This document shows, piece by piece, positions 42,832 through 53,423 of a stretch of 64,000 bases of DNA. Under the pieces are notes generated by a model, which had not been told where the DNA came from, searched no databases, and was given only the letters and a program-made list of their open reading frames with translations. Positions within the stretch are counted from its first letter, which is position 1; the number at the start of each line of letters is the position of its first letter. This DNA comes from Elymus sibiricus (taxonomy: Eukaryota; Streptophyta; Magnoliopsida; Poales; Poaceae): the NCBI GenBank assembly GCA_039707655.1, contig CM077666.1:243380166-243444165 (forward strand), in the 5' to 3' direction. The translations under genes were made by a program, and so were the position numbers.

Positions 42832-45644
42832 TCCCCTCCCCCTTGGAAAAGATCCGTCCTTGGATCGAAAACCAAATCACCATGGGAAAGAGATGTCGTC
42901 GCCGTGTAGAAGTGGAGGATCACCAAACACTCTTCATCTTGAAGCTCGAAATGGGCACACTCCAATGTCGCACCGTCTTGTGATTCCTTCAAAAGGAGCA
43001 AGGACAACAAACACTTGGAAAAACACATGTGGTCAGCGTTAGTGCAAAACCAAGCATTCAAGAGGTGATTCACCCAACAAGTGTCGTCATCATGCATATC
43101 ATATGGTGTGACAAAGGATAGTGGCACGTCATGTAAGCATATCAATTGAGCACAATCAAAGGCATCATGGAAACAAGCATGTAAATGGGAGGTAGAGATG
43201 CAAATATGTGTGACAAGAGAACAAGCATCTACCTCAAGGTCATAGCAAGCATCCATCAAGCGCTCAACAAACGGCCTATGGTATGCATAAGAATCATTCA
43301 CAACACCAAAGAAGGTGAGATGTCTAAACACATGGGTCAAGTGCAAGACAATCCTAGCATAATGTGCATATGGTGTAGTGAATATAGTGTGGCACTCAAC
43401 ACAATAGAAATAGAAATTGTTCATCATGTGTGAGGCAATCAAGTCAAGCATGTAGCAATCAATGGGACATGGCATATGTGAAGAAATGACATCGTTGCAA
43501 TCAAACACATGGGAATATCATGAGATAATCATGTTCGATGCAACACACAAGGCATATATATCATGAGGCATGGCAATGTGGCAATGACAAGGCGAAGCAA
43601 GATCTCTAGCATGTGTGCAATGTGTCATGGTGCAAGCAACACACGAAGTATGATACACAATATCCATGCTCAAGAAGGATGTCACCTCAAAATAGTGCTC
43701 TTGTGCGTCTGTCACAATGCCGTAGTGGTAGAAAATGCGTTGTAGAAGCACATCGGTCGAAAGTGGCTCGCTCTCAAGAGCTCGAATGGTCAACTCACGG
43801 GAAGTGGACGTTGACACCATGTCGAAGGATCCTACATATGCACACAACCAAGCAAAGAACGTATGTGCACGGTAGATAAACACATCATCCATCATGATGG
43901 TTCTCTTCTCTTGCACATAACCATTAGAAGCAAAAGTGCATGAATAATATGATGCAAAAATGGATATATTCATGGCACTAGGCATATGGTGCAACGAAGG
44001 GAGACAAGCATGCTTCACATGAAAGATGGCAAAAGCTCCAAATATATGGGAGAAAGCTATGGGGGCGATCTCATTAGCAAGACTAAAATCATAGTTGCAC
44101 TCAATACATGGCAAATCATCTAGCATGAGAGAGGCAACATATGGAGACATATGACAAGAAGCAATATCAATCATGTGCAAAGCATGGGAATAGGTGCTAT
44201 CAACCGCATGAAACGAGCAAGTATGAGTCATCGGTGATGCAACAAGGGTAGCCATGATAGCAATCATGTCGTGCAAACTAGTGGAGCGAAGATGCAACAC
44301 ACTAGAGGAAATCATGGCAATCATGTCATGTGAGCAAATAGTAGGCCTAGGCAATGCACATGACATATCACGATCACGAAAGTGAAACATGATCAAAGTA
44401 TCATCATAGGCATGGGATACATAGCAAGCATGGCAATTACAAGTGATATCTCCACCAAGTATGCAAATACACATATAAGTACGAGAATCATGGATCATGT
44501 GTAATGCAAAGCATGGGTCACAAGTGCATGGCAAAGGCATAGGATTGAGCATATCATGCAAAGTGAACATGGCAATATGGGCATAGAGGATGTAATGAAC
44601 AATAACCCATAACCATGTGAGGGCCATGTAGAAGAAATGCGCGAAGTTATTGCACGGTGGGAGCGGTGGGAATGACAATCCATGGAATCCCAAATCATCA
44701 TTGCTCTCTAGAGCTAGTTTCGTCAACTCTTGCGCTTGTGAGGTCGACGAGGAAGCATGTGTACCTACACAACATGGCGACAAACGAAACAAAGTGTGTG
44801 CGTGGTAAATGTACACATCATCCATCATGATGTGTATGTGCACGTGAGAATTAGCACAAGATAAGCATCGCTCAAATAAATTTGAGGCATGGTATATGAA
44901 CATGTCATCCATCATGAAAGAATAGTTGTTATGTATAACATGATGGGGACACAAATTGAGCATGCAAGTATATGGCACATCAATAGCATTGTTATGCATG
45001 GGGAGCATATCGTGCACACAAATACTAGGATCATGCAATGTATGGGATGGATCAAAATCTCCTAACTTGTATGAGGGAACTATGGGGGTCTCCTCATGAG
45101 CAATAGTAGAAGCATTACATGGAGAATATTCAAAACATGGCAAACAATGCATGTCCGAAGCTAGGTGGTCATGGCATGGCATATGATGCAAAGGAAGCAT
45201 ATCAATATCATCACAAGAAAAACAAATGCCAATAACCATGGGCTTGTCATCTATGCCATATGTGTAAATTGGGTTCATTTTAATGGCATATGCATAGTCA
45301 CTACGATGAGATTGCAAATATGACATATGGGAGATCTCATTCATAGCATATGACAAGTCAAGAGGGGTTGCAAACATGATGTGACCGAGAGAAGTATCAC
45401 AAGATATCCTATGCAACATGGCATCACAACTAATAGACTCCACATGGCAATCATCATACTCATCATAAATGGGTAAATCATCGCATGGGGAAATCACACT
45501 AGCATCAAGCATGTTAATAGGAGGATCGACATCATGCAAGCAAGCAATGTCAAGAATGTCCACTAGCGGGACAAGAGCATCACCTTCACCTATGTTACCT
45601 TTGTCATTCCACTCATGTGGTGTAGGTGAGGTTGCAAAGACCAA
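42618..45644 (-). pseudogene. B second ORF: His/Met/Asp/Cys-rich protein of unknown function
   Basis: A single minus-strand frame covers 708 codons (45,644-43,518), a TGA at 43,515-43,517, then a further 296 codons (43,508-42,618) that run about 210 bp into the 3' LTR. The protein is strikingly rich in His, Met, Asp, Cys and Tyr, with recurring phrases such as MMDDVFIYHAHTLF, MMDDMFIYHASNLF and MMDDVYIYHAHTLF, giving a loose internal repeat of roughly 90-300 residues. No catalytic motif was recognised. It overlaps the gag 3' end by 55 bp in another frame, near a probable frameshift, so gag and this ORF may once have been one polyprotein. A metal-binding role is suggested only by composition. 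Confidence 0.6.
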
Positions 45645-47188
45645 CTCGTGGTCATCATCATCGTGATGGAACCATGTGGGGGTGTATCATAGTCCACCAT
45701 GGCCATCGTCTTGTCCAAAGGAAGGACGAAGTCGTCAAGGATCGGCGTGTCGTCATATATAGGACCTAGCACCAAATGAGAAGACACAAGAGAGGTAGAG
45801 GGTAAGTCGTTAGAAATCGAAATGGCCTCACATGCCCTATCAACTATCTCACTCTCTCTATGTGGTGGCTCACTCACTCCCTCAAAATAGGTGCACTCAA
45901 TGTCACATATGGTGGAGTCACTCAAATCACTCAAGTGGTGGGGGTTGTGGCTCTCCTCACATGGGAATTGGGTCAACTCATCATATATGGGGCTAGTGGT
46001 GAAGTCACTCTCACTCTCAATATGGTGGCATAAGTCGCTCAAGTCATCACTCTCGCCTCCAAAGATGGAAGCATCATCCTTGCTCGCCACCTTGTCGCTC
46101 GCCTCCAAATCTTGTTCCTTGAGAGGCTCCGTAGTCGTAGTCGTCGCCGCGCCGTCTTCAAAAAGAGTCGTGGTAGACTCGGCATCATCAATGCCACAAA
46201 GAGGGATGGCGGTGAAGTCGAACTTGGGAGCATCATCTTGGAGCTTGGTTGTCGCGAAGTGTGCTTGGGGTGGAGAAGCCTTGGCCTTCTTGAGTTCTTT
46301 TTCCGCCTTGAGAGCACCGAAGTAGTTGTCGTCGAAGGACTTGTAGTTGTCGAGGAAGATAGTCTTGGAGATGTCGTTGTTCAATCCCATCATGAAGTGG
46401 AACTTCATCGAAATGGGGTCGTCCACACCAGCTCGTTGCAAGGCTTTCTTCATCTCCTTGAAGTACTCGTCGATGGACTTGGATCCTTGGATGGTGTTCT
46501 CCAATTGGCGTCGAAGATGTTCCGTGTAGGCGGAAGGCAAAAATTCTCGCCGCATCGCTTTCTTCGTCTTGGGCCAACTCACGTCGAAGCTTGTCGAAGG
46601 TTTGTGAAGCCACCATGTCAACGCGTAGTCGTGGAAGTTACTTGTGGCGCACTTCACTTGATCGTCGGAGGGGACTTGATGTAGCTTGAGGTAGTCGTCC
46701 ATCTTGCGCTCCCACTCGAGATACTCCTCGGGGTCTTGATTCCTATAGAAAGTAAGCTCGTGGTCGGTGTCAAGGTCGTAGTAGCTCGTGGAAGTCGCGG
46801 ACTTGAGCTTGGGGAGCTTCTCTTGAGATGCTTGCCGTCGAAGATGCCGTATGTCCAAAGACGAAGATGCCTTGATGTCGCTTGGCGAAGATGCCAAGGT
46901 AGATGGTGAAGTCGTGGAGCGGTGGTTGGTGTTGAGCTCTTGACCTTCACGTTCTCGTCGGTGATGGTGTCGATGCTGATGTGACCTTGCCGGAGATGGT
47001 AGCTCGGAAGCATGTGCACTTGAGCGTCTTCTCGAAGATGAGGAAGACCTCTTGCCGTTCTTGATGAGGGCTTTGAGCTCCTCCATGTGCTTGTCCATCT
47101 TGGTGTTGATGTGGTCCTTCATGGCGTCGAACTCGTCGTTGTAGTTGTAGACCGAAGTAGATGTGCTTTGCCTATCCATCATGCTCAA
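45590..47188 (-). CDS. B gag protein
   Basis: 532-codon ORF starting MSMMDRQSTSTSVYNYNDEF. A basic Ser/His/Arg-rich N-terminal segment (about 45-100) precedes the Retrotrans_gag capsid-like domain (about 130-300): DPEEYLEWERKMDDYLKLHQ, YALTWWLHKP, MRREFLPSAYTEHLRRQLEN and GSKSIDEYFKEMKKALQRAG. The C-terminal part is acidic and contains no zinc knuckle. It would package B RNA, relying on a partner's enzymes. The last 30 residues probably follow a frameshift: another frame here continues smoothly into the downstream ORF. Confidence 0.8.
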   Translation of the reverse strand: MSMMDRQSTSTSVYNYNDEFDAMKDHINTKMDKHMEELKALIKNGKRSSSSSRRRSSAHASELPSPARSHQHRHHHRREREGQELNTNHRSTTSPSTLASSPSDIKASSSLDIRHLRRQASQEKLPKLKSATSTSYYDLDTDHELTFYRNQDPEEYLEWERKMDDYLKLHQVPSDDQVKCATSNFHDYALTWWLHKPSTSFDVSWPKTKKAMRREFLPSAYTEHLRRQLENTIQGSKSIDEYFKEMKKALQRAGVDDPISMKFHFMMGLNNDISKTIFLDNYKSFDDNYFGALKAEKELKKAKASPPQAHFATTKLQDDAPKFDFTAIPLCGIDDAESTTTLFEDGAATTTTTEPLKEQDLEASDKVASKDDASIFGGESDDLSDLCHHIESESDFTTSPIYDELTQFPCEESHNPHHLSDLSDSTICDIECTYFEGVSEPPHRESEIVDRACEAISISNDLPSTSLVSSHLVLGPIYDDTPILDDFVLPLDKTMAMVDYDTPPHGSITMMMTTSWSLQPHLHHMSGMTKVT

Positions 47189-49102
47189 GCAAAAATGTGA
47201 GTGGAAGAAAGGAAAGAACTAGACCAAATGTACCTTATCCAATGTTGAAGATGGATCAATGATCACTCAATAATGTATTATGGAAGTAGCACAATTGGTA
47301 CCGGATCTTGTCTATTCTCACACCTACACAAGTAAAGCTTATGGAGTAGCTTGGTGAGGATAGTGGCACAAAAATTTGATGCAATTGTTAGTAAGAGTCA
47401 ATAATGTTGAAAGAGATTCACAAATTCGCAAATGAAACAAGTAGACCAATAGCAATGAATGGCACACGGAAACGCACACACAGATAGATAAATGGGGTCG
47501 TGCAACCAAGGAATGAGCACAAAATGTGGAATCCACGAGAAACGCTCGTGTTGCACAACTCAAGAGAGACGCTAGCACGATTGCTCAATAGGCGGATACG
47601 ACACTTGTGCACACCCTAGGAAAGACAAAACGTATCGACTTTCTATCCCAAGTATGCTATGTATGTATGGTTCCCGGTGTTTCTCACACGATGATCCAAG
47701 ATGATCAATGATGGTAATTTGATATGCAATGTGCTTTGATGCTATGGCTCTTGCTTACAAGCTCTTTGTTTTTCTCTTTGCTTAAAAGCTTTTTTTTGAT
47801 ATAGCCACTTATGCGAAATGCACAAACCAAGATAGCAATTGTGTATATGCGGGAACAATCTTGTAACACAAGAGATGATACTATGATACCAAGATGATAC
47901 CAATATGATGTATGTATGCAATGGAAGGGCGGATCGATGATCACTAATGTGCACAAGTAACGTTGCCGGCAATACTCAAAGGCTAGTCTCGATAGGCAAG
48001 TGACGCAAAATGGGCGAGGGGTTAACAATGCAATGGCAAGGGGAATATACAATGGTGTCGTCGAAGGTACCGTCCCTTGCTTATGGTTGATGGTGTCAAA
48101 ATGGTGAAGTGGCAATGTCGATGACGACCTCGCGGCGATGATGAGTGGTGGTGCTCTCGATATCAAACCGTTCCTAATTAGCCGAAACACCTTAGGAAAC
48201 GGAAAAACCGCGAACTCAAAATCTCAAACGCAAATGTCAAATGGTGGTAGCGGAAAGCGGTGGTGGTTGTGGAAGTATTGGTGGAAACCCGGTCAAAATG
48301 GGTTAAGGTGGCCGAAGAGTATGGTGGGGCTATACATGTTGTTGGAGTGGAAGTCACGGTCCCTAAGTAGCCGAAACACCTTAGGAGACACAAGCCACAA
48401 CTCAAACAACCTCAAACGCAACGGGGATCAAAATGGGTTAGGTTGCGGAAGTCTATGGTGGAATAGTGGATGATATGGTGGAGGCCCTAGGCAAAGATGC
48501 CAAAGTTCCAAAATTTTGATGGAGTCAAATGATGATGGTGTTATTTTTGTGGGATGGGGGATGTCAATAGCTACAAAACGAGCTAAAGAACGTCAAAATC
48601 GGACTCCGGATAAATTAGTTATGGCCAAAATAAAATGTCAGCCGAGTCAGTTTTCATAGGCACCGGACGTCCGAGAATTACCGGACTTCCGAGAATTCTT
48701 CTCTGTTTCGGGGTGTCGGATTTCCGGTAAGTACCGGACTTCTGGTGATTCCGGGTGCTCCGGACGTCCGGAAAAGTGTCGGACGTCCGACGAGTCTGGG
48801 TCAACTCGGGATTTCAGATCCGGGACGCGATTTTGGGCGGAAATTGGGGATTTCGTGGTCAAAATTGAGAAGATTTCGTGGATGGAAATGGGGGAAAAGA
48901 TGGGGAAGGCTAGATCCACTTGAAACACAACGAATCCATGGATCAAAATAAACAAAACATCATCAAACCAACAAATCACAAAGATTTTGGGGGCTATTTT
49001 TGGTGGGGATTTTCGAATTTAGGACGAAACAAAGCAAAATCAGGCTAGAAAACGAAGGGGAAGGCTCCAAATTCGTGATAAACGTGGCTCATGATACCAA
49101 GA
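47189..49102 (-). other. B untranslated leader with primer-binding site
   Basis: No supported gene. The minus-strand primer-binding site TGGTATCATGAG lies at 49,099-49,088, three bases from the 5' LTR. The leader contains a CCGGACGTCCGG-type cluster at 48,655-48,800 and parallels the C leader. Confidence 0.75.
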
Positions 49103-50126
49103 TGATGTAGGGTGGAACCCTAATGGTGTCGATCTTTCACGATTGGAGCGGATCCCGCGAAGAACACGAAGAACACGAGAGGGAAAACGAGAGGAAACAC
49201 TCAAATTGACAAGAAACAATCACGCATGTGCTAAATCCACATACATACGGAGAGATACACGATCCAAATCCAACAAAGGACGATACAAACGGTAGCTAGT
49301 TCATCCCAATCCGTGAGGAGTTGAGGTCTTGAATCCGAGATGGATCTTCCCACGATGGGGGTCTTGAATCCCTTGGGATCTTCTCCAATGGAGGTCTTGA
49401 ACTCCAATGGAGTGGTCTCTCTCTCTCAAGAGTAGAGGTAGGAGCAAAGCTCAACTAAGATGAGCTATCATATTTGTTAACCCTAGAAATGGGGAGGGGA
49501 AGGTCTATTTATAGTCTAAGCCACGAAGGGGTAAGTGGGAGAGGGATACAAGGCCAAAGGCCCGTCTGCGCACAGGTAGGGTCGGACATCCGACAATTGT
49601 CGGTCGTCCGGTTGCTCGCGGGGGTCCGGACGTCCGGAGGGCGTCGGACTTCCGACGTTTCTTCTCTGGACAGGTGTTGCCGGATTTCCGGACGTGGTCG
49701 GTCGTCCGGTCGCTGGGGGCTGTCGGACGTCCGGCGTCTCGTCGGTCGTCCGGCCGCTGTAGCGTGCATCGGCTGCGGATATTCTGGGTGGCCTGGGCGT
49801 GGTCGCATCGGACGTCCGGTGGATCGTCGGACGTCCGGTGGCTGTAGCTTTGCTGCAGCTCCGTCTTCTTCCGTCTTTGCTTCCACGCTTCCCTCGCGGA
49901 TGGTGTAGGCGTTCCTTGGCGCTTATACTCCTCGTCATCCGTGAAGTTCCGACAATACCTATGCATGCACACGAGAGGAATGTCAAGTAGTATACCATCC
50001 TCGAAGGGGTCAAGTGAACACGCATAAAGGAGATGATTCACCTTTGTGTATGCGAAGTAGATGTCGCACGTGTCACTTGCCAAACGGACTCTTGACATGG
50101 TGATGTCCGTAGGATGCTCCGCATCA
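49103..50126 (-). repeat. B 5' LTR
   Basis: 1,024-bp direct copy of 41,806-42,831, in minus orientation, adjacent to the primer-binding site. Confidence 0.9.
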
Positions 50127-50189
50127 GTAACCTTTGTAGGTATGAGTGAACAAGTCCGGTACCAATTCCACTATTCTCTCAATTCACAT
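50127..50189 (+). other. C leader, right part, ending at a junction with A' sequence
   Basis: CTTTGTAGGTATGAGTGAAC and GTCCGGTACCAATT continue the C leader beyond B, as shown by the matching B leader around 47,290-47,330. Just after ATTCACATTG the sequence switches to A-type pol. Confidence 0.6.
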
Positions 50190-50498
50190 TGTGATGAGGA
50201 CATCACTACTATAGTTACACCCACAACCCATGCTGCTACATATACTGGACCAATTACTAGAGCTCGCGCACGCCAATTAAATTACCAGGTAGTTTCGTTT
50301 CTTGGTAATGATTCTAATGTTCATGAGAATATGATGCTGCCTAAATTGGATACATTTGTTTTGCTTACAAATGAAGGTGCCAGCATGGACAAAAAGGATG
50401 AACATTGGAGCATGATCAAGCATGGAGATGATGGCGGCCGCAAGGGGAACAAGAACGGAGTTTCTGGTGGAGTTTTCAGCACTTTGAAGCCACCATGA
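50190..50498 (+). pseudogene. A' pol C-terminal tail (CR-like), fragment
   Basis: Encodes a stretch with [20 protein letters not shown] and ends STLKPP with TGA at 50,496-50,498, the first bases of the LTR. It is closely related to the A tail at 34,200-33,945. Everything upstream in pol and gag is missing, having been replaced by C leader sequence. Confidence 0.75.
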
Positions 50499-51109
50499 TA
50501 AAATACAAGGACATGGACAAAATATACAAGATAACCTTTCATAAATTTCGTCCATAGCTTATTATAGGTGCCGCTTTGCCTTATTTTTGGGCCAGGCCCA
50601 TGTAATTTTGAAATACAACTTCGTAGGCTAGTTTTTAGAGTCCGTATTGTTAGGGAAACGACTTAGGAGGTGTTTTAGTCCCAGCTTGCAAAGGGTGGAC
50701 GAAATCCCCTCTCTTTTCCCCTATAAATACCGCCCTTAAGGCACCGTTTAGACTTGGGTTTTCTTTAGATTAAAGTTCGCTATAGTGCAACGCGCGTATG
50801 TCGTTTGTGTCCAATGACCAGGCCAAGATGTTTCAGAACCCCACTTTGATCAATAAAGCTTTCCTCTTAAATTCGCAATATCCAGATTGCAATCTCAGTT
50901 TCTTGCTTGTTCTTCATTTGCCTACAGGAAATAGACCCTCGTGGGCAGGTTGATCGTGCTCCGGTGTGGTCAATAACCTCTCGGAGTTGGTTTAGTGATT
51001 GCTAAGGCGCGACGTCTTCACACGTTCGTAGTCGGATCGTCAAAGTCGACTTCCACCAAAAACGATAGCTACCATCTCATCGAAAGACGGGACACCTTTG
51101 CCTCTATCA
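50496..51109 (+). repeat. A' LTR followed by a primer-binding site
   Basis: 614 bp from TGATAAAATACAAGGACATG to CACCTTTGCCTCTATCA. It is immediately followed by AGTGGTATGAGATT, an initiator tRNA-Met-type primer-binding site (51,112-51,121), although a pol tail also lies before it. It contains a TATAAATA at about 50,723-50,730. Confidence 0.85.
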
Positions 51110-52046
51110 AGTGGTATGAGATTTCCAGGTTGCTCGGTGAGATTTTCCAGTTTTTCGTAGTTTGGATCGTATCTGTTTTCATATCTACAGTCCACGAAAA
51201 AGCCACAAAAAAAATTAAGGTTAGTTCATCATACTGAACCAATTTGAGCCTTTGCATAATCTTTTTAGTGTTTTGCTTTGTTGAATTTGCGGTTGCATCG
51301 CCATGTCGACTTGCTGGTCTTAGCGTCTAGTCCTTTAGAGTTTCGAGTTCTGTTCACAAGTTGTCACGCCGCCGCTGCACCATCTTCATCACCGCTGCCA
51401 TATACCATCACCGAACCATCTTCATCACCGCTGCCATATACGGATATACCACCACCGCACCATCTTCATCGCTACTGCCATATACCACCACCACACCATC
51501 TTCATCGTTGCTGCCATATACCTCCACCGCATATCCGCCACCAATCCGAGACCATATATACCACCGCATATCCATCACGCCAATCCGAGTCCACCTCCAT
51601 CCCAGATTCGCCACTAGTCCATGTTCCACCGCCATTACATATATCCGCCACCGGTCCGGGTTTCACCTGATTCACCTTCGCCACCAATCCTAGTCCGAGT
51701 CCAGTCTTCACTTCTCTGTTTTTAATTTCCAGATCATGCCATAGTACATGTCGTGGTCAGGTCGGACACCCAAACTTTGGTGTCGCCCGCAGAAGAAAAA
51801 TAGTTCCAGTTTAAAAAAAAAACCAAGTTTGGAAAATTCTGGCTAAGCAGTTTTTAGACCATTTGTAGACTTCTCCCAAAAAAAATTGTTGCTGAGCAAA
51901 AAAAAGGAAAAATAGTGGAAAAAGTTGAAAAAAGTGAAAAAGCAAAAAAAAAAAGAGATTCAGAGTCTGCTTCTCCCTTGTTTACGTGACCTGCCGTGAT
52001 TTTGTTAGTGTTCTAGGCTCACGTCTCTAGTATAGTCTAGCCTAGG
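51110..52046 (+). other. A' leader with a short tandem repeat
   Basis: No gene. Four copies of CACCATCTTCATC followed by (A/G)CYGCTGCCATATAC occur at 37-49-bp spacing between about 51,375 and 51,510, followed by related CCACCGCATATCCGCCACC phrases. The last part (51,800-51,960) is A-rich. Confidence 0.55.
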
Positions 52047-52213
52047 TGAGAGAGGCAAAGGTGTCCCGTCTTTCGATGAGATGGTGGCTATCATTTCCGG
52101 TGAAGTTGACTTTGACGATCCGACTACGAACGTGCGAGGACGTCGCTCCTTAGCAATCGCTAAACCAACTCTGAGAGGTTATTGACCACACTGGAGCACG
52201 ATCAATTTGACCA
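52047..52213 (-). repeat. G: A-type LTR fragment interrupted by F
   Basis: TGAGAGAGGCAAAGGTGTCC onward is homologous to the terminal part of the A LTR (33,370-33,510) in the same minus orientation. Homology stops at GACCA exactly where F begins. The rest of G should lie beyond the right edge. Confidence 0.75.
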
Positions 52214-53031
52214 CGAATGTCGTGCGTACGACCATCTATGGGGCCATCTAGCCCCTTTGCGGTTCGGCTAGGGGAATGCGCAAGCACAAAGAGCGGAATC
52301 AACAATGAACGCAAATGATTTTACCCAGGTTCGGGCCACCGTTAGGTGTAAAACCCTACTCCTGCTTTGTATATTGGATGTGTTTGAGCTCAAGTACAAG
52401 GTGCGCTTCTTGCCGGCAAGGTGCGGGAAGAGCAGCTACGCATGCAGAATGAGCAAAGTTTCGACCCTTGTAAAGGTTGCCCTGGCCCTCCTTTTATAGC
52501 TCAAGGGGTAACCACAGTGGCAAAACAGTCATTACATGTTGATTGGATAGCAAACAATGCTATCATACCTAACTCTGCCGGATTAGGACAAACGCAATAA
52601 ATGCGCCATTAGGTGTCGTGTAGAGGAGGAGCCCCGGCAAGGTTCCTGCATCGCTCGCCCAGCTACCTCCTATTATCTTGACATGCCTTTTGGACGGGTG
52701 TCATTAAAGGTAATCTTCCTTCCAGCATGCTGCCACGTGCCCCGACAAACCTCACCAAACTACCTGCCCGCTCGACACCTCACAGATTAGCGACTAGCTG
52801 CTTGGTGAGGTGGAGCGATGAGGAATTGGCAAAGGCCTGCCGGCATAGAGCTTGCCGGGCCTTGACCTTTCTGGCTCGCGCCTTGCCGGCAAGTGACTCT
52901 TGTATCTTCAGCACTTAGCCAGATGCTTTGTCTTGATGTTGATGATCTCCGGCAAGCCCTGGCCATCAAGACTGCTACCACTGTCTGTGCATAAGTCAGG
53001 TTATAAAATACCCATGTTTTATACACTGACA
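52214..53031 (-). repeat. F 3' LTR
   Basis: 818 bp. Minus-strand start TGTCAGTGTATAAAACATGG at 53,031; its end at 52,214 reads TTCG where the other LTR has TTCA, a mutated terminus. It contains TTGCCGGCAAG palindromes and is preceded, in element orientation, by a GGGGGCACC-type purine tract. Confidence 0.82.
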
Positions 53032-53423
53032 GGTGCCCCCGGGCCTAGGCCACACGCGCGTCCGAAGCGTCATTGGGCTAGGCCCAAACAATGCACAGAC
53101 ACGTGGTAAGCAATTACCACCGTAAAATCTTGTGATGATGATTTTCTGTCGCACGCCCACGTTGCGCATTAAATGCGGGTCGCAGGAGTGGTGGACTGGA
53201 GCGATGGTTTGTGGTAGTGCGCCTGCAAAAGCGCTGCCACGTTGGACAGTAAAGAGCCAGCCTCCCTGCGCCTTCCCCATAAAAAGGTAACCGCGAGGGG
53301 GCGCTGCTCATTCACACCGCCATTCGCTGCATCTTGTTCCTCCTCTTGCCAAAGTAGATCCCGCCGTCGCCGCTGCCACTGACTCGCGCCTCTTCCACCT
53401 CGAATCTTTCCTCTCGAGCCCTC
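53032..53423 (+). promoter_or_regulatory. Probable promoter and 5' UTR region of the F antisense gene
   Basis: Non-coding sequence between the F 3' LTR and the antisense ORF start, ending with a pyrimidine-rich leader (TCGCCGCTGCCACTGACTCG, CCTCGAATCTTTCCTC) typical of plant 5' UTRs. CCCCATAAAAAGGTAA at about 53,275-53,290 is a candidate TATA region. Function is inferred from position. Confidence 0.35.

Larger units (their letters stand above)
41806..50126 (-). mobile_element. B: complete non-autonomous Gypsy element nested in C
   Basis: Direct LTRs at 41,806-42,831 and 49,103-50,126 bound an internal region whose primer-binding site and gag establish minus orientation. Flanks are TTAAC (41,801-41,805) and GTAAC (50,127-50,131), a 5-bp duplication with one mismatch; the C leader resumes across it. 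It encodes gag and a long His/Met/Asp/Cys-rich ORF, but no RT or integrase. By eye the LTRs differ at about 20-25 positions and two small indels over 1 kb. At the grass LTR rates commonly used this suggests roughly a million years or less; that dating is inference. Confidence 0.88.

Noticed and set aside
43518..45644. The 708-codon ORF as a host gene
   Set aside because: It lies between gag and the 3' LTR of B on the same strand, continues into the LTR and has no introns or host homology that I recognise.
33370..51109. A and A' LTRs as the two ends of one element enclosing 34-50 kb
   Set aside because: The LTRs are inverted relative to each other, and both pol tails end at their own LTR, so both would be 3' ends.
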